Below are positions 34,841 through 42,742 of a stretch of DNA of 49,112 bases, piece by piece. The stretch's first letter is position 1. Each line of letters starts with the position of its first letter. Location: contig JADHUC010000036.1 of NCBI GenBank assembly GCA_016784735.1, forward strand, positions 1 through 49,112, in the 5' to 3' direction. The translations under genes were made by a program, and so were the position numbers. The stretch is from Pirellulaceae bacterium. Its GTDB lineage: Bacteria > Planctomycetota > Planctomycetia > Pirellulales > Pirellulaceae. Below the pieces are notes generated by a model, which worked only from the letters and a program-made list of their open reading frames with translations, did not search any database and was not told where the DNA came from.

Positions 34841-34930
34841 CGTTTAACCCGAAGCCGGAGGCGATGGCGGACAGCGGGGTGGATCCTCGACACGTAGCAC
34901 GCGCCATCGCCTCCGGCTTCGGGTTAAACG
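34841..34930. repeat. Perfect 29-bp inverted repeat with GTTTAAC ends
   Basis: Arm 34841-34869 is the exact reverse complement of arm 34902-34930, with a 32-nt loop. The outer end is CGTTTAAC. It lies between the NlpC-like gene and the P-loop NTPase gene. It shares arm length and the GTTTAAC tag with the element at 24912-25030, and the tag also appears in the RAYT-flanking repeat at 44367-44387. Confidence 0.92.
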
Positions 34931-34953
34931 ACTTGGCCGCGCCCGAGGCCGCG

Positions 34954-36009
34954 TTAAGATGATGGCGTGTTCTGACCGTGGCTGGCCATCGTAGTCGTGC
35001 TGCGAGTCTCCGAGTCCGCGGCCGCTGTCGAGTCGAAAAGCCCTGCACGAATGTGCTGGTCGGCCAAATGGCCCACGGTCCAGCCAGAACCCAACGAGCG
35101 GTTCACGACTTCAATTGTCCGGTTGAAGTTGCCTTCGATGGTCCACACCGTCTGAGCCTTTGGATCGTAGGCCAGCAGCATGAAGCTGTGGCCGGGAATC
35201 CGCACGTAGTCTCCGTGAATTCGGCTCTTCTTCACCAATTCGCGAACGTCGCCTCCGTTGTTATAGGGAGTCCGGCCGCCAAACAGGCGTCCCAGGATAG
35301 TGCGACCGTTTTGCGATCCCACGGTAACCGAGCCGGTCGCCCACATGTAGAACGCGTAGCAGTCCATCGGATACCGCTCGCCGCTCCGCCACCCTCGTCG
35401 TGCGTAGTAGTACTCCTTGAAAGTTCGCATCACGATGTGCTGGCGTGCCTGATCGATCCGCGTTTCACCGGACGTTGCCACGTAGTATGGCAAGGCAACT
35501 CGCCCCAAGACGGATTCCTTACCGTACTCTTTCGACTTGCGATGCAGGTTGACGAACAGCCGGTAGACCTTCGCCGGTTCCACGACCGGGTTTTCCTTGT
35601 CCTCGTTCGTCAAATCGAATATGCCTATCTTAGATTCCTTCTGCGTCACGCCGGTTAGCGATACGGGACAGTATCTGACGTAGCTCTTCTCGTGATCACT
35701 CAAATCCGTGATCTTCACCTCGGCAACGATCTGCTCCTTGGCTCCCAGAATCCCCTGGTCCTGCACCCGCATAAAGACTCGGATACGGTCGGTGAGAGCC
35801 AACTCCGGCGTACTGGCTTTGTCGTAGTCGTAAGACACTTGCAGCGATCGGTGCTCGGCTGAAGCCTTATCGTACTTCGCGACAATCTGCTTGCTGCCTC
35901 CGGAGTAGACTCTGCGGGCTCGGCGCCGAGGCCATGCATTCGCCGAGTCGACCAGAATCGACGCTATGACGACTAACAAGATGAATGTGATTCTATTCTT
36001 ATGAAACAT
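34954..36009 (-). CDS. Secreted NlpC/P60-like (papain-fold) protein, putative
   Basis: A 351-aa protein with a signal peptide (ITFILLVVIASILVDSANA). Residues ~45-200 are an unassigned beta-rich region. Residues ~205-330 have the order of a papain-like NlpC/P60 or CHAP hydrolase: Cys before a helix (YPMDCYAFYMWATG, C217), His on a strand (IPGHSFMLLAYD, H274) and a polar residue shortly after (TIEGNF, E292 or N294). Such enzymes cut peptide or amide bonds, often in cell walls. This is an inference from residue order. The ATG at 36009 has GAGGGCAG upstream. It begins 76 bp after the transglutaminase-like gene and is probably cotranscribed with it. Confidence 0.75.
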   Translation of the reverse strand: MFHKNRITFILLVVIASILVDSANAWPRRRARRVYSGGSKQIVAKYDKASAEHRSLQVSYDYDKASTPELALTDRIRVFMRVQDQGILGAKEQIVAEVKITDLSDHEKSYVRYCPVSLTGVTQKESKIGIFDLTNEDKENPVVEPAKVYRLFVNLHRKSKEYGKESVLGRVALPYYVATSGETRIDQARQHIVMRTFKEYYYARRGWRSGERYPMDCYAFYMWATGSVTVGSQNGRTILGRLFGGRTPYNNGGDVRELVKKSRIHGDYVRIPGHSFMLLAYDPKAQTVWTIEGNFNRTIEVVNRSLGSGWTVGHLADQHIRAGLFDSTAAADSETRSTTTMASHGQNTPSS

Positions 36010-36085
36010 AATTCTGCCCTCTTTCGTTCTAGATCTCAGGTACTTGCAGCGATCCCGCGTCAGAGATTCGCGTGCTTAGATCAGG

Positions 36086-37324
36086 TCAATCCGCGGGGGA
36101 TCCCAACGCCGGATCAATCATCGGGCCGATCGTGGCCGCGTCGAATTTCTGCTGTATTTCGGAAAACGACGATTCACGCGCCAAAGCGATCACTTTCCTC
36201 ACGTCAACGTAGGGGTTGCCCGGCACCGATCCATCTTCCTTGCCTTGCACGGCGTACAGAGGGATCCAGAGGAAATGCCCGCTGGAACTCAACGCCCGCC
36301 CGCCGACGATTCTCCCTTCGTTGTCCAACGCCAACGTGTATCGACACGTCATCGACTGCTTTGGGTTTCCCACTCTGGCACCCGTGCTCAGGTCGGTTTG
36401 TCTGCTTGCGTCCGATCCGTAATTCGTGTAGGTAATCGTCGTCTCAAGCGTCTTGTAGCGGACGTCGCCGTCGCCTCCGGCGTCTTCTATGGAATTGATT
36501 TTGTACGCATAGACAGGATTGTTCCAGGACGTTCGTCCCTTGGTCCTGTCGATGCCAATTGGGTGGCCCGCCTGGCCGATGTAATTGGCCAGAGCCAGAT
36601 GGAATGTGCCCATATTCGGCCCCTCGTCTCTTGCGCTCGGGGGAGCCAGGAATAGATAACTGTCGTCGGTGGTTCGGTTGTAGATGCAGGTGAGAAGCGC
36701 CTTGATGTCCGACGGCTGAAACACAACTCCGGACGCTCCGCCAACCCGGCTCGCATCCACTGGCTTGATGGGCTCCGGATGCTTGATGGTGGATCCAGTG
36801 AACCCGCTGCAATATCCTTCCCACGACTCGGAAGCCAAACGCATTCTCAGCGCCGGAAAAAGCGCTCGATCCGTGCCCATGATCCTCCGACGTTCGTAGG
36901 AATTGGCCAAGTCCTGTCCGGCGTTGAATGCCTGGTCATAGATTTTCAGAGGCGAAGCGCCACGCGGTCGTGCATCGTCTGGTCTTCGGCGCCCGATCTG
37001 CCCGGTGCGTCCCCCCAGGCCACGTGTGCTGCTCAGTCCGCCGCGAGCTTCCGGATGGATCGCGGCTGCGTAGGGAATCCTCCACTTCGGCACGGTGGCC
37101 TCCGTGTCCAAATTCGTCAGTTTGGTCTCGTACTTCAGTTCCTGGTCGCGAAAGTAGTAATTGAACAGTGCTTCCTGTTCGTCCCGTTCGCTTTGCACGA
37201 CTCGCCCACCAACGTCTCGCTGGCGAACATTACTTTCTGCGAGCCGCTGGGCAGCGTCCGTTTCACCAAGGCAGCACAATATCGCGCAGCATATTACAGG
37301 GAGGTTTGGGGAGACCCGTCGCAT
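36086..37324 (-). CDS. Secreted transglutaminase-elicitor-like protein
   Basis: A 412-aa protein with a signal peptide (LPVICCAILCCLGETDA). Residues ~165-280 carry the pattern of the oomycete transglutaminase elicitor (GP42/M81-type) family: a Cys in WEGYCSGFT (C172), PSDIKALLT, then His in GTFHLALANYIGQ (H242), Asp in IGIDRTKG (D259) and WNNPVYAYKI. These would be the Cys-His-Asp triad that forms a Gln-Lys isopeptide bond. The similarity was recognised by eye and needs a profile search. The ATG at 37324 has a strong GGAGGA. An Arg-rich linker at ~100-122 precedes the domain. Neighbours are the NlpC-like gene (76 bp downstream) and the PDQAK-repeat gene (232 bp upstream). Confidence 0.75.
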   Translation of the reverse strand: MRRVSPNLPVICCAILCCLGETDAAQRLAESNVRQRDVGGRVVQSERDEQEALFNYYFRDQELKYETKLTNLDTEATVPKWRIPYAAAIHPEARGGLSSTRGLGGRTGQIGRRRPDDARPRGASPLKIYDQAFNAGQDLANSYERRRIMGTDRALFPALRMRLASESWEGYCSGFTGSTIKHPEPIKPVDASRVGGASGVVFQPSDIKALLTCIYNRTTDDSYLFLAPPSARDEGPNMGTFHLALANYIGQAGHPIGIDRTKGRTSWNNPVYAYKINSIEDAGGDGDVRYKTLETTITYTNYGSDASRQTDLSTGARVGNPKQSMTCRYTLALDNEGRIVGGRALSSSGHFLWIPLYAVQGKEDGSVPGNPYVDVRKVIALARESSFSEIQQKFDAATIGPMIDPALGSPAD

Positions 37325-37358
37325 ATCATCCTCCGCCGGTGGGGTCCGGAAACGAGAA

Positions 37359-37412
37359 TAGCAGGCCCTCTACGCATTCCGTTCGCGAACGGCTCACGGA
37401 GCGAGCCTGCTA
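37359..37412. repeat. Compound palindrome upstream of the transglutaminase-like gene
   Basis: TAGCAGGC (37359-37366) is inverted as GCCTGCTA (37405-37412), enclosing a perfect 14-bp palindrome CCGTTCGCGAACGG (37379-37392). It lies 35-88 bp upstream of the start codon at 37324, where a promoter or 5' leader would be, and could act as an operator or leader hairpin. Confidence 0.6.
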
Positions 37413-37482
37413 CCATCCATGGGTGTGTCTGACTTCGTGCGAAAGAAATCTCGCGGCTCTGAACGGCCCGAGATCAGCAGCG

Positions 37483-37520
37483 GAAAGGATGTCCCCCGCG
37501 AAACACGGGGGGACATCTTT
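37483..37520 (-). terminator. Hairpin downstream of the PDQAK-repeat gene
   Basis: A 10-bp perfect stem (GATGTCCCCC / GGGGGACATC, 37488-37497 and 37508-37517) extended by about 3 bp with one wobble, and a 10-nt loop. It starts about 37 nt past the stop codon of the repeat-protein gene on the minus strand. Only a short pyrimidine run (CTTTCC) follows, so termination is plausible but not certain. Confidence 0.5.
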
Positions 37521-37556
37521 CCAAGAATCTGCGTCAACGAACCTCCGCGGCAAGGG

Positions 37557-37850
37557 TTACTTGCGGCGCCGGGCGCGTTTCGCCTTTTTCTGGCAGCACT
37601 GATCGGGCTTGGCCTGATCAGGCTTCACTTGGTCGGGCTTCGCCTGGTCCGGCTTGGCCTGATCGGGCTTTGCCTGGTCCGGCTTCGCCTGATCAGGTTT
37701 GGTCTGATCTGGCTTAGCCTGATCCGGCGCCGCCTGGACCGGTCCTGCCTGATCTGGCTTGACTTGATCCGGCTTGGTTTGGGCCGGATCGGCAGCCATA
37801 CAGGTCAGGCACGTCGTCACGACGACGACTGCAGCAAGAAGAAAACGCAT
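37557..37850 (-). CDS. Small secreted PDQAK-pentapeptide repeat protein
   Basis: A 97-aa protein with a signal peptide (FLLAAVVVVTTCLTCMAA), then 13 pentapeptide units (residues 22-86) of consensus PDQAK. Every unit has Gln at position 3 and ten end in Lys. The C-terminus is CC followed by a very basic tail (KKAKRARRRK). It is expected to be extended and unstructured, like glutamine/lysine-rich repeat substrates of transglutaminases. The ATG has GGAGGG upstream. The codons of the units differ while the residues hold, so the repeat is under protein-level selection. I know no characterised homologue. Its neighbour downstream is the transglutaminase-like gene. Confidence 0.85.
   Translation of the reverse strand: MRFLLAAVVVVTTCLTCMAADPAQTKPDQVKPDQAGPVQAAPDQAKPDQTKPDQAKPDQAKPDQAKPDQAKPDQVKPDQAKPDQCCQKKAKRARRRK
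37593..37787. repeat. 15-bp coding tandem repeat (13 units)
   Basis: Thirteen in-frame 15-bp units encode the PDQAK pentapeptides of the small secreted protein. Units vary mainly at third positions (for example GATCAGG, GGTCCGG and GATCGGG variants on the plus strand). Length variation by slippage would stay in frame. Confidence 0.9.
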
Positions 37851-38196
37851 CGTTGTGCCCTCCGTAACGGTGGTGGAAACAGAAACTGCAGACGGTAATC
37901 AAGCCACACTCGTGACTTGTCTAACCCGATCTCAGGGCGCAAGCTTTTCGCCTTTACTCTTCCGATTCGAGGCGGCTCGCGTGGGTGGGTGTGTACACGC
38001 GGGGGAAGGAAGTTATATGGTAGGAAAGCCAGCCAGCGTCACATACCGCTAGCGCAACTTTGGCGGTCAGTCTAACAAGGGAAGAGGGCCTTTGCGAGCG
38101 GGGGCAGCATCTTTTTCCTTTTGATTTCCCGCGGCGCACAATCCTCCATGTATTGCGGATCTGCCTACCGTAAAATGGAACTAATGCTCCAGACCG
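37851..38196. other. Intergenic region, no gene seen
   Basis: 346 bp between the end of the hypothetical gene at 38197 and the start of the PDQAK gene. No convincing reading frame, terminator or long repeat was found. The promoter of the PDQAK gene should lie in its left part. Confidence 0.4.
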
Positions 38197-39066
38197 CTAT
38201 TCGTCTATCAAGCGGGGCCTTACCACCTTGACGCTGCGGCGGTCGATATCTACGTCGAGGAACACGTCGGTGATGCTATTCTCCAAGAGACGCTCCGTTA
38301 GTCGTTGAAGCTGCTTCGTGATCGCGCTGTCGGCCGCTTCGCCACCCGACCAACACGACTCGGCAAGGGCGTCCCACTTAGTCGGATACCTTCGGCCCCA
38401 AAGAAAACGGACGATCCGTTCCATTCCATCTGTCAGCCCCCCACAGACAGCTTCGAGCGTCGATGGGGCCTTGCCATCGTAGATCGCTCGTGACGCCTGA
38501 GCCCATTCGGATTCGACTGCGACCCGTAGCGCCTGAGCGTCGATATCTTCGGTTTCGTCACTCCACAGGTCAGCAATACGATCGGCAAAGTCAACATCGT
38601 GTTTCACTCGCTCAACAGCCAACCTGGCGCAACATCGCCGCGTGGCAACGGTACCAGCTTTCGTAGCTTCAGCCACGGCGGCCGCCTCGTCGTTAGTCGG
38701 ATCCCCGACGTCAACAAGGGTGTTGAATGTAGACAAGACTGGATCCAGCAGGGCCCCAGCCGCTTCGCTTGCCGTCGTGTAAACAGTCCCATTTATCTTC
38801 ACTGGATCGGCACTATCAGCGTTATGCAACTGCAGAAAGTCGGTTGCGTCTTGGGTCAGCAGTTCGCCCCACTGCTCCCACCGATCAATGGCATCCCGTA
38901 GCATTGTATCCACGGTTTCCGCCACCTGGGTTTCGTTGCCTTGCTCACGGGCCATACGAATTTCCGTACAGCGATTTGCGGACAATGTGCTTGCCGTATC
39001 TATGCAGGCGATTGCCGCGTCCTTCAGCCGCGTGAGTTGTTCACGCGTAACAGATGAGTTTGCCAT
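38197..39066 (-). CDS. Hypothetical alpha-helical protein
   Basis: A 289-aa protein of mainly helical, acidic composition, with no signal peptide, membrane segment or motif I recognise. It begins MANSSVTREQLTRLKDAAI; Cys-containing helices (IACIDTAS, RRCCARL) and a Trp/Arg segment (IVRFLWGRRYPTKWDAL) stand out, and it ends with beta-like LDVDIDRRSVKVVRP. The ATG at 39066 is 13 bp after the DUF420 gene's stop, so it reads as the last gene of the respiratory cluster, although its sequence gives no link to haem or oxidase assembly. An upstream TTG two codons earlier is a less likely start. Confidence 0.75.
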   Translation of the reverse strand: MANSSVTREQLTRLKDAAIACIDTASTLSANRCTEIRMAREQGNETQVAETVDTMLRDAIDRWEQWGELLTQDATDFLQLHNADSADPVKINGTVYTTASEAAGALLDPVLSTFNTLVDVGDPTNDEAAAVAEATKAGTVATRRCCARLAVERVKHDVDFADRIADLWSDETEDIDAQALRVAVESEWAQASRAIYDGKAPSTLEAVCGGLTDGMERIVRFLWGRRYPTKWDALAESCWSGGEAADSAITKQLQRLTERLLENSITDVFLDVDIDRRSVKVVRPRLIDE

Positions 39067-39079
39067 GTTCAACGCCGAT

Positions 39080-39526
39080 TCAACTCTCTACAACGGGGAA
39101 AAACTGATACAGCATAAGGTAAACAACGACGCCCGTGAGGGAAACGTATAGCCATACGGGCAGCGTCCAACGCGCCAATCGCGCGTGTCCCGTTCGGCGG
39201 TCCCGCAGGGCTAAGTAGATTGTGGCCACGACCAGCAGAGGCACCAACACGGCTAAGAGCATATGCGATGCCAGCACGAAATAGTACGTGTAACGGATGA
39301 CATCGGGCGGGTACGCCGGGAATCTTCTGACCGCCTCGGTGTTTGCGTGGTATACCAGGTAGGAGGCCAGAAATAGAATGGACACGCAGAAGCCGGCCAG
39401 CATGGCTCGCTTGTGGGCCAATTCGCGTCGCTGTTTGATCAGGACGAAGCCGGTAGCCAGGCACACGGTCGCCAACGCATTGAGCGTTGCGTTCACATGC
39501 GGCAGAAGCGGAACGAGTTCTTCCAA
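39080..39526 (-). CDS. DUF420 family membrane protein
   Basis: A 148-aa membrane protein with four hydrophobic helices (ALATVCLATGFVLI, FCVSILFLASYLVYH, ASHMLLAVLVPLLVVATIYLAL in part, LYVSLTGVVVYLMLYQFF). His residues sit in LVYHANTEAVRRF and ASHMLLA. This matches DUF420, a family whose genes cluster with haem A synthesis and cytochrome oxidase and which may help oxidase maturation. No ATG fits: the frame opens with TTG at 39526, with GGGG about 10 nt before it, just past the ctaB stop. The unusual start may keep expression low or couple it to ctaB. Confidence 0.85.
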   Translation of the reverse strand: MEELVPLLPHVNATLNALATVCLATGFVLIKQRRELAHKRAMLAGFCVSILFLASYLVYHANTEAVRRFPAYPPDVIRYTYYFVLASHMLLAVLVPLLVVATIYLALRDRRTGHARLARWTLPVWLYVSLTGVVVYLMLYQFFPVVES

Positions 39527-39541
39527 CTGATCAAACCCCGC

Positions 39542-40447
39542 TCAAACCAGAAACAGGAACAGGGACGGTAGGTAGATCAGTGTAGCACGAAGCAGCAGTC
39601 GCGCCGAATACCCATTGCGTTTGATCAGGAAGAACACCGCACATCCAAGCTGGGCTGCTCCCAGGGCGAATGCGCCAAACAGGTAGACCATCGCGCCGTC
39701 GCCGCCCGTCGCCATCGCCAAGGCCAGGCTGATCAGCAAAAGACCCGCCGCGGCCACTACGCCCTGCACGGCGGCACGACGCCCCGTTGGGTCGACGACC
39801 GTCAGCATCCGCAGACCCGCACGTCTGTACTGCTCGCGGTAGATCCACGCGATGGCCATGAAATGAGGCAATTGCCAGAAAAAGAGGATCGAGAACATCG
39901 CCAGGCAGCGTGGGTCGGCAAAAACGTCCGGTGTGCCGCGCACGGCCGACCAACCCATCAGAACAGGCAAGGCCCCGGGCACCGCACCAACGAGCGTGTT
40001 CAGCGGCGTGCGAGATTTCAGCGGGGTGTACACCAAGACATACAAGGCCCAAGTCAATAGCCCCAAGGCCGCCGTCAACCAATTCACAGCCAGTGCCAGG
40101 TACGCTGTGCCGACCGCGAGAGTAATCGTCCCGAAGGCGACCACGTGACCCGCGCTGAGCCGACCGGATGGCAACGGGCGTCTGGCTGTCCTGGCCATCA
40201 GGCGGTCGCGCTGACACTCCAGGAGTTGATTCCACGCGCTTGCGCTGGCCGCGACCAGCAATGTGCCCACGATTGCGTGAACGAGCAGCAGAAACTCCGG
40301 ACTTCCCGAACCGGCAACGTACCCGGATACGCCAACGACAATCAGAACCAAGGTCGCAATTCTTGGTCGGGTCAACTCGACGTAGTCATTCAATCTACTC
40401 AACCAGCCGGCGCCGCGTCGTTCGATGGCAACCGTCGACATGCTCAT
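39542..40447 (-). CDS. ctaB: Protohaem IX farnesyltransferase (haem O synthase)
   Basis: A 301-aa UbiA-type prenyltransferase that adds a farnesyl group to haem B to make haem O. The first substrate motif reads NQLLECQRDRLMARTARRPLPSG, in which Glu replaces the first Asp of the common NxxxDxxxD; this Glu form is also found in other CtaB proteins. Eight or nine membrane helices are visible, including ATLVLIVVGVSGYVAGSG and HAIVGTLLVAASASAWNQ. The ATG at 40447 has GGGGAG upstream; a second ATG two codons on is possible. It is 16 bp downstream of ctaA, and the two act in sequence. Confidence 0.95.
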   Translation of the reverse strand: MSMSTVAIERRGAGWLSRLNDYVELTRPRIATLVLIVVGVSGYVAGSGSPEFLLLVHAIVGTLLVAASASAWNQLLECQRDRLMARTARRPLPSGRLSAGHVVAFGTITLAVGTAYLALAVNWLTAALGLLTWALYVLVYTPLKSRTPLNTLVGAVPGALPVLMGWSAVRGTPDVFADPRCLAMFSILFFWQLPHFMAIAWIYREQYRRAGLRMLTVVDPTGRRAAVQGVVAAAGLLLISLALAMATGGDGAMVYLFGAFALGAAQLGCAVFFLIKRNGYSARLLLRATLIYLPSLFLFLV

Positions 40448-40463
40448 TCGGCCATACTCCCCG

Positions 40464-41468
40464 TCAAGCTACTGATGCGACTTCCGCGCTCTTGCCACGA
40501 ACTAAGCGTAGCGACCGCATTACGAGCATAACGGACGCCGCCAGGATCAACGAGCCGTTGGCCGCGTGGGCGGTGACTACGAGCGACTGCAGACGGCCCT
40601 TTGCCACGATCGTGCTGAAACTGGCCGTCACATCCCAATCCACAATCAAGCTGGGCCAATGGTAGTTTACAAGCCAAGTGACGCCTCCCAGCACCAATTG
40701 ACACACGATCAAGATACTCAAGATTCCTGCCGGCCTTCGCAACAATTCATGCCTGGCCCGGCCGCGCCAAGCGACCCACGCCAGCAGAAACACGGTTACG
40801 GTCACCAAGCCTGCGAGTATCAGGTGAGCAAACACAACCAGACTAAACCAACCGGGCGAAGCCGACGTAGATATATGCCGCAAAAAAGCCCCGAGAATTA
40901 ACTGCATGTAAGCAAGCACCAGCGTGCTCCACGCGAATATATACAGTTTTCGAGCCGATTCCACATGTCGAATGGCCGTCGGGTCCTTCCACCAACGTGC
41001 CGTGACTCCGCAAACGATCACACACACGGCAAAAAAGGACGGCCCCACACAGCCGTGGATCATGGCCAGGGTCCGTTCAGCCAGAAGTACCCGCGCGCCG
41101 CCCAAGCAGCCCTGGAGAATCACCGCAGCCAAGACCGCCAGCGAAAAATACCGCATCCACCGGCGTTGGTCCCGCCGGAAAACGGCAACGACCAAGGCAA
41201 TCGTAAGAATTCCCACCAAGACGCCCAGCAGGCGATGGCCGTGCTCGATGAATACATCCCATCGCTCGTTAATCTCATTGATCCACGTCGTCCAAGGATA
41301 CAGCAGCAAGTTGTCGCCGAATGTATTTGGCCAATCAGGGACCGACATGCCAGCGTCGTACGTGGTAACCAATCCTCCCACCCAAATCAACGGAAAGACG
41401 GCCCACGCCAACAGCACGGCAAACCGATGCGGCCACGGGCTCTCTGGATTCTTTTTGTCAGTCGACAT
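40464..41468 (-). CDS. ctaA: Haem A synthase
   Basis: A 334-aa CtaA/Cox15 membrane enzyme that oxidises the C8 methyl of haem O to give haem A for aa3-type oxidases. Eight hydrophobic helices are visible. The haem-ligand His residues sit in the expected contexts: FIEHGHRLLGVLVG, MIHGCVGPSFF, FLRHISTSA and TAHAANGSLI. The N-terminus (VGGLVTTYDAGMSVPDWPNTFG) is the conserved opening. It overlaps the dihaem lipoprotein gene by 11 bp and is followed 16 bp later by ctaB, so all are one transcript. Confidence 0.95.
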   Translation of the reverse strand: MSTDKKNPESPWPHRFAVLLAWAVFPLIWVGGLVTTYDAGMSVPDWPNTFGDNLLLYPWTTWINEINERWDVFIEHGHRLLGVLVGILTIALVVAVFRRDQRRWMRYFSLAVLAAVILQGCLGGARVLLAERTLAMIHGCVGPSFFAVCVIVCGVTARWWKDPTAIRHVESARKLYIFAWSTLVLAYMQLILGAFLRHISTSASPGWFSLVVFAHLILAGLVTVTVFLLAWVAWRGRARHELLRRPAGILSILIVCQLVLGGVTWLVNYHWPSLIVDWDVTASFSTIVAKGRLQSLVVTAHAANGSLILAASVMLVMRSLRLVRGKSAEVASVA

Positions 41469-42699
41469 AAGTCAGTTCTTCTGGCTTGGCGCCAATCATG
41501 GGCGCCGAAGGCAGGTGTTCGACGAAATCCACAAGATGCCAGACATCGGCCGATGTCAGCCGCATGTCGTCAGCTTCCGCATTCTCGGCCTTCATAGGCG
41601 CAGCCGGCATGGGAGTACCCGCAATTCCGTTGTGGATACGCCAATACAAATCCTCCGAGCGGCTTCCGCCATGAAATATGCCCAATCGGAGATTTCGCGG
41701 ACGAATCTTGCGTGGCTTTAGGGCTCCGAGCGCCAGGTACGGGCCGCTCGCATCTGGGTTTTGGGGATCGAAGAACTCTTTGGTCCAGTCATCGTAATCG
41801 TCGGTCTGCCCGTCACCCAACGCCTCTGGGCCGTGGCATTTCACACAATTGGCAACCTTGCCAAGAAAGAGTTCCTGCCCGCGCCGAATCGAAGCAGCCA
41901 AATCCCATTTGGCAGACTTCTCTGGAATCGAGACCGCTCGCCCGGGAGTGTCGGCGTCGATCCACTTCTGGACCACAAAGGACACCAGCGTCTCCACTTC
42001 ACCCATCTGCTCCGCGTAGGTCGCTGGATCACTGTCCTCGAGCGCCAAGTCGATCAGTCGATCCTCCGCGCTTTCCAACACGTCGACGGACTCGAAGACA
42101 AGAAAACGCTCCACTTCGCCGCGGATTGCCAAGTACTTGACGTACTCGACCAACGCATCCAACTGGTCGTCGCCCAACAGGCGGAAAGCGGGCATCGCAG
42201 TACCCGGCATGCCGTTGGTGACAATTGCCTTCAGATCGCCGTCCGTCGGTGGCGTGCCTGGCCCTTCGGTCGATTTGAACTTGAAGGTGCCACGGCGGAA
42301 GTCGCGCGGATAAGGATTCATGAACGCCGCCGCGGGGCCGGCGCCATCGCCGGATATGCCGTGACACAGAGCACAGTGCTCTCGGTATAGGCCGCGCAGT
42401 TGCTTGTCCCGATCCCTACCGATTGGGCCGGCAGCGATACGCAGATCTTTGATGTTCAGGACGCTGCCCACGTCTACACCATCAAACGCAGGCAATCGTG
42501 GCTCGTCGGGCGTGCCAAACAGGGCGACGAGCACCTGCTGGATATCCTGTTCCTGCTGTGTCGTCAGATCCGTTTGCGCGTTTTCTTCCTGGATTTTCAA
42601 GTAAACCAGGTTGGGGCGAAAACTATCCCCGGGCGCACCGCACCCGGACAATACAGCCGCAGAACCAAAGATCAAGAAAGTGGCGACAAACCTCGACAT
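41458..42699 (-). CDS. Dihaem cytochrome c lipoprotein
   Basis: A 413-aa lipoprotein (lipobox LSGC, Cys20 as the lipidated residue) with two c-type haem motifs: CALCHG (C109) and CVKCHG (C285). Each begins its own cytochrome c domain with a downstream axial Met candidate (MPGTAMPAF, GTPMPAAPM). It should be anchored at the outer face of the membrane and pass electrons between a quinol-oxidising complex and an oxidase. The ctaA start lies inside its last 11 bp. No strong ribosome site was found for the ATG at 42699, 43 bp after the cupredoxin gene. Confidence 0.92.
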   Translation of the reverse strand: MSRFVATFLIFGSAAVLSGCGAPGDSFRPNLVYLKIQEENAQTDLTTQQEQDIQQVLVALFGTPDEPRLPAFDGVDVGSVLNIKDLRIAAGPIGRDRDKQLRGLYREHCALCHGISGDGAGPAAAFMNPYPRDFRRGTFKFKSTEGPGTPPTDGDLKAIVTNGMPGTAMPAFRLLGDDQLDALVEYVKYLAIRGEVERFLVFESVDVLESAEDRLIDLALEDSDPATYAEQMGEVETLVSFVVQKWIDADTPGRAVSIPEKSAKWDLAASIRRGQELFLGKVANCVKCHGPEALGDGQTDDYDDWTKEFFDPQNPDASGPYLALGALKPRKIRPRNLRLGIFHGGSRSEDLYWRIHNGIAGTPMPAAPMKAENAEADDMRLTSADVWHLVDFVEHLPSAPMIGAKPEELTYVD

Positions 42700-42742
42700 G
42701 AATCGCGCACGCGTATTTCAGGTTGGTTGTGGATGGGCTGGA

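Noticed and set aside
37593..37787. Tandem repeat block as a CRISPR array
   Set aside because: Units are 15 bp, contiguous, without unique spacers, and lie in frame within a secreted-protein gene.
39542..40447. Glu for Asp in the ctaB substrate motif as a sign of inactivity
   Set aside because: This substitution occurs in other intact CtaB proteins, the rest of the motif is complete, and ctaA is adjacent.
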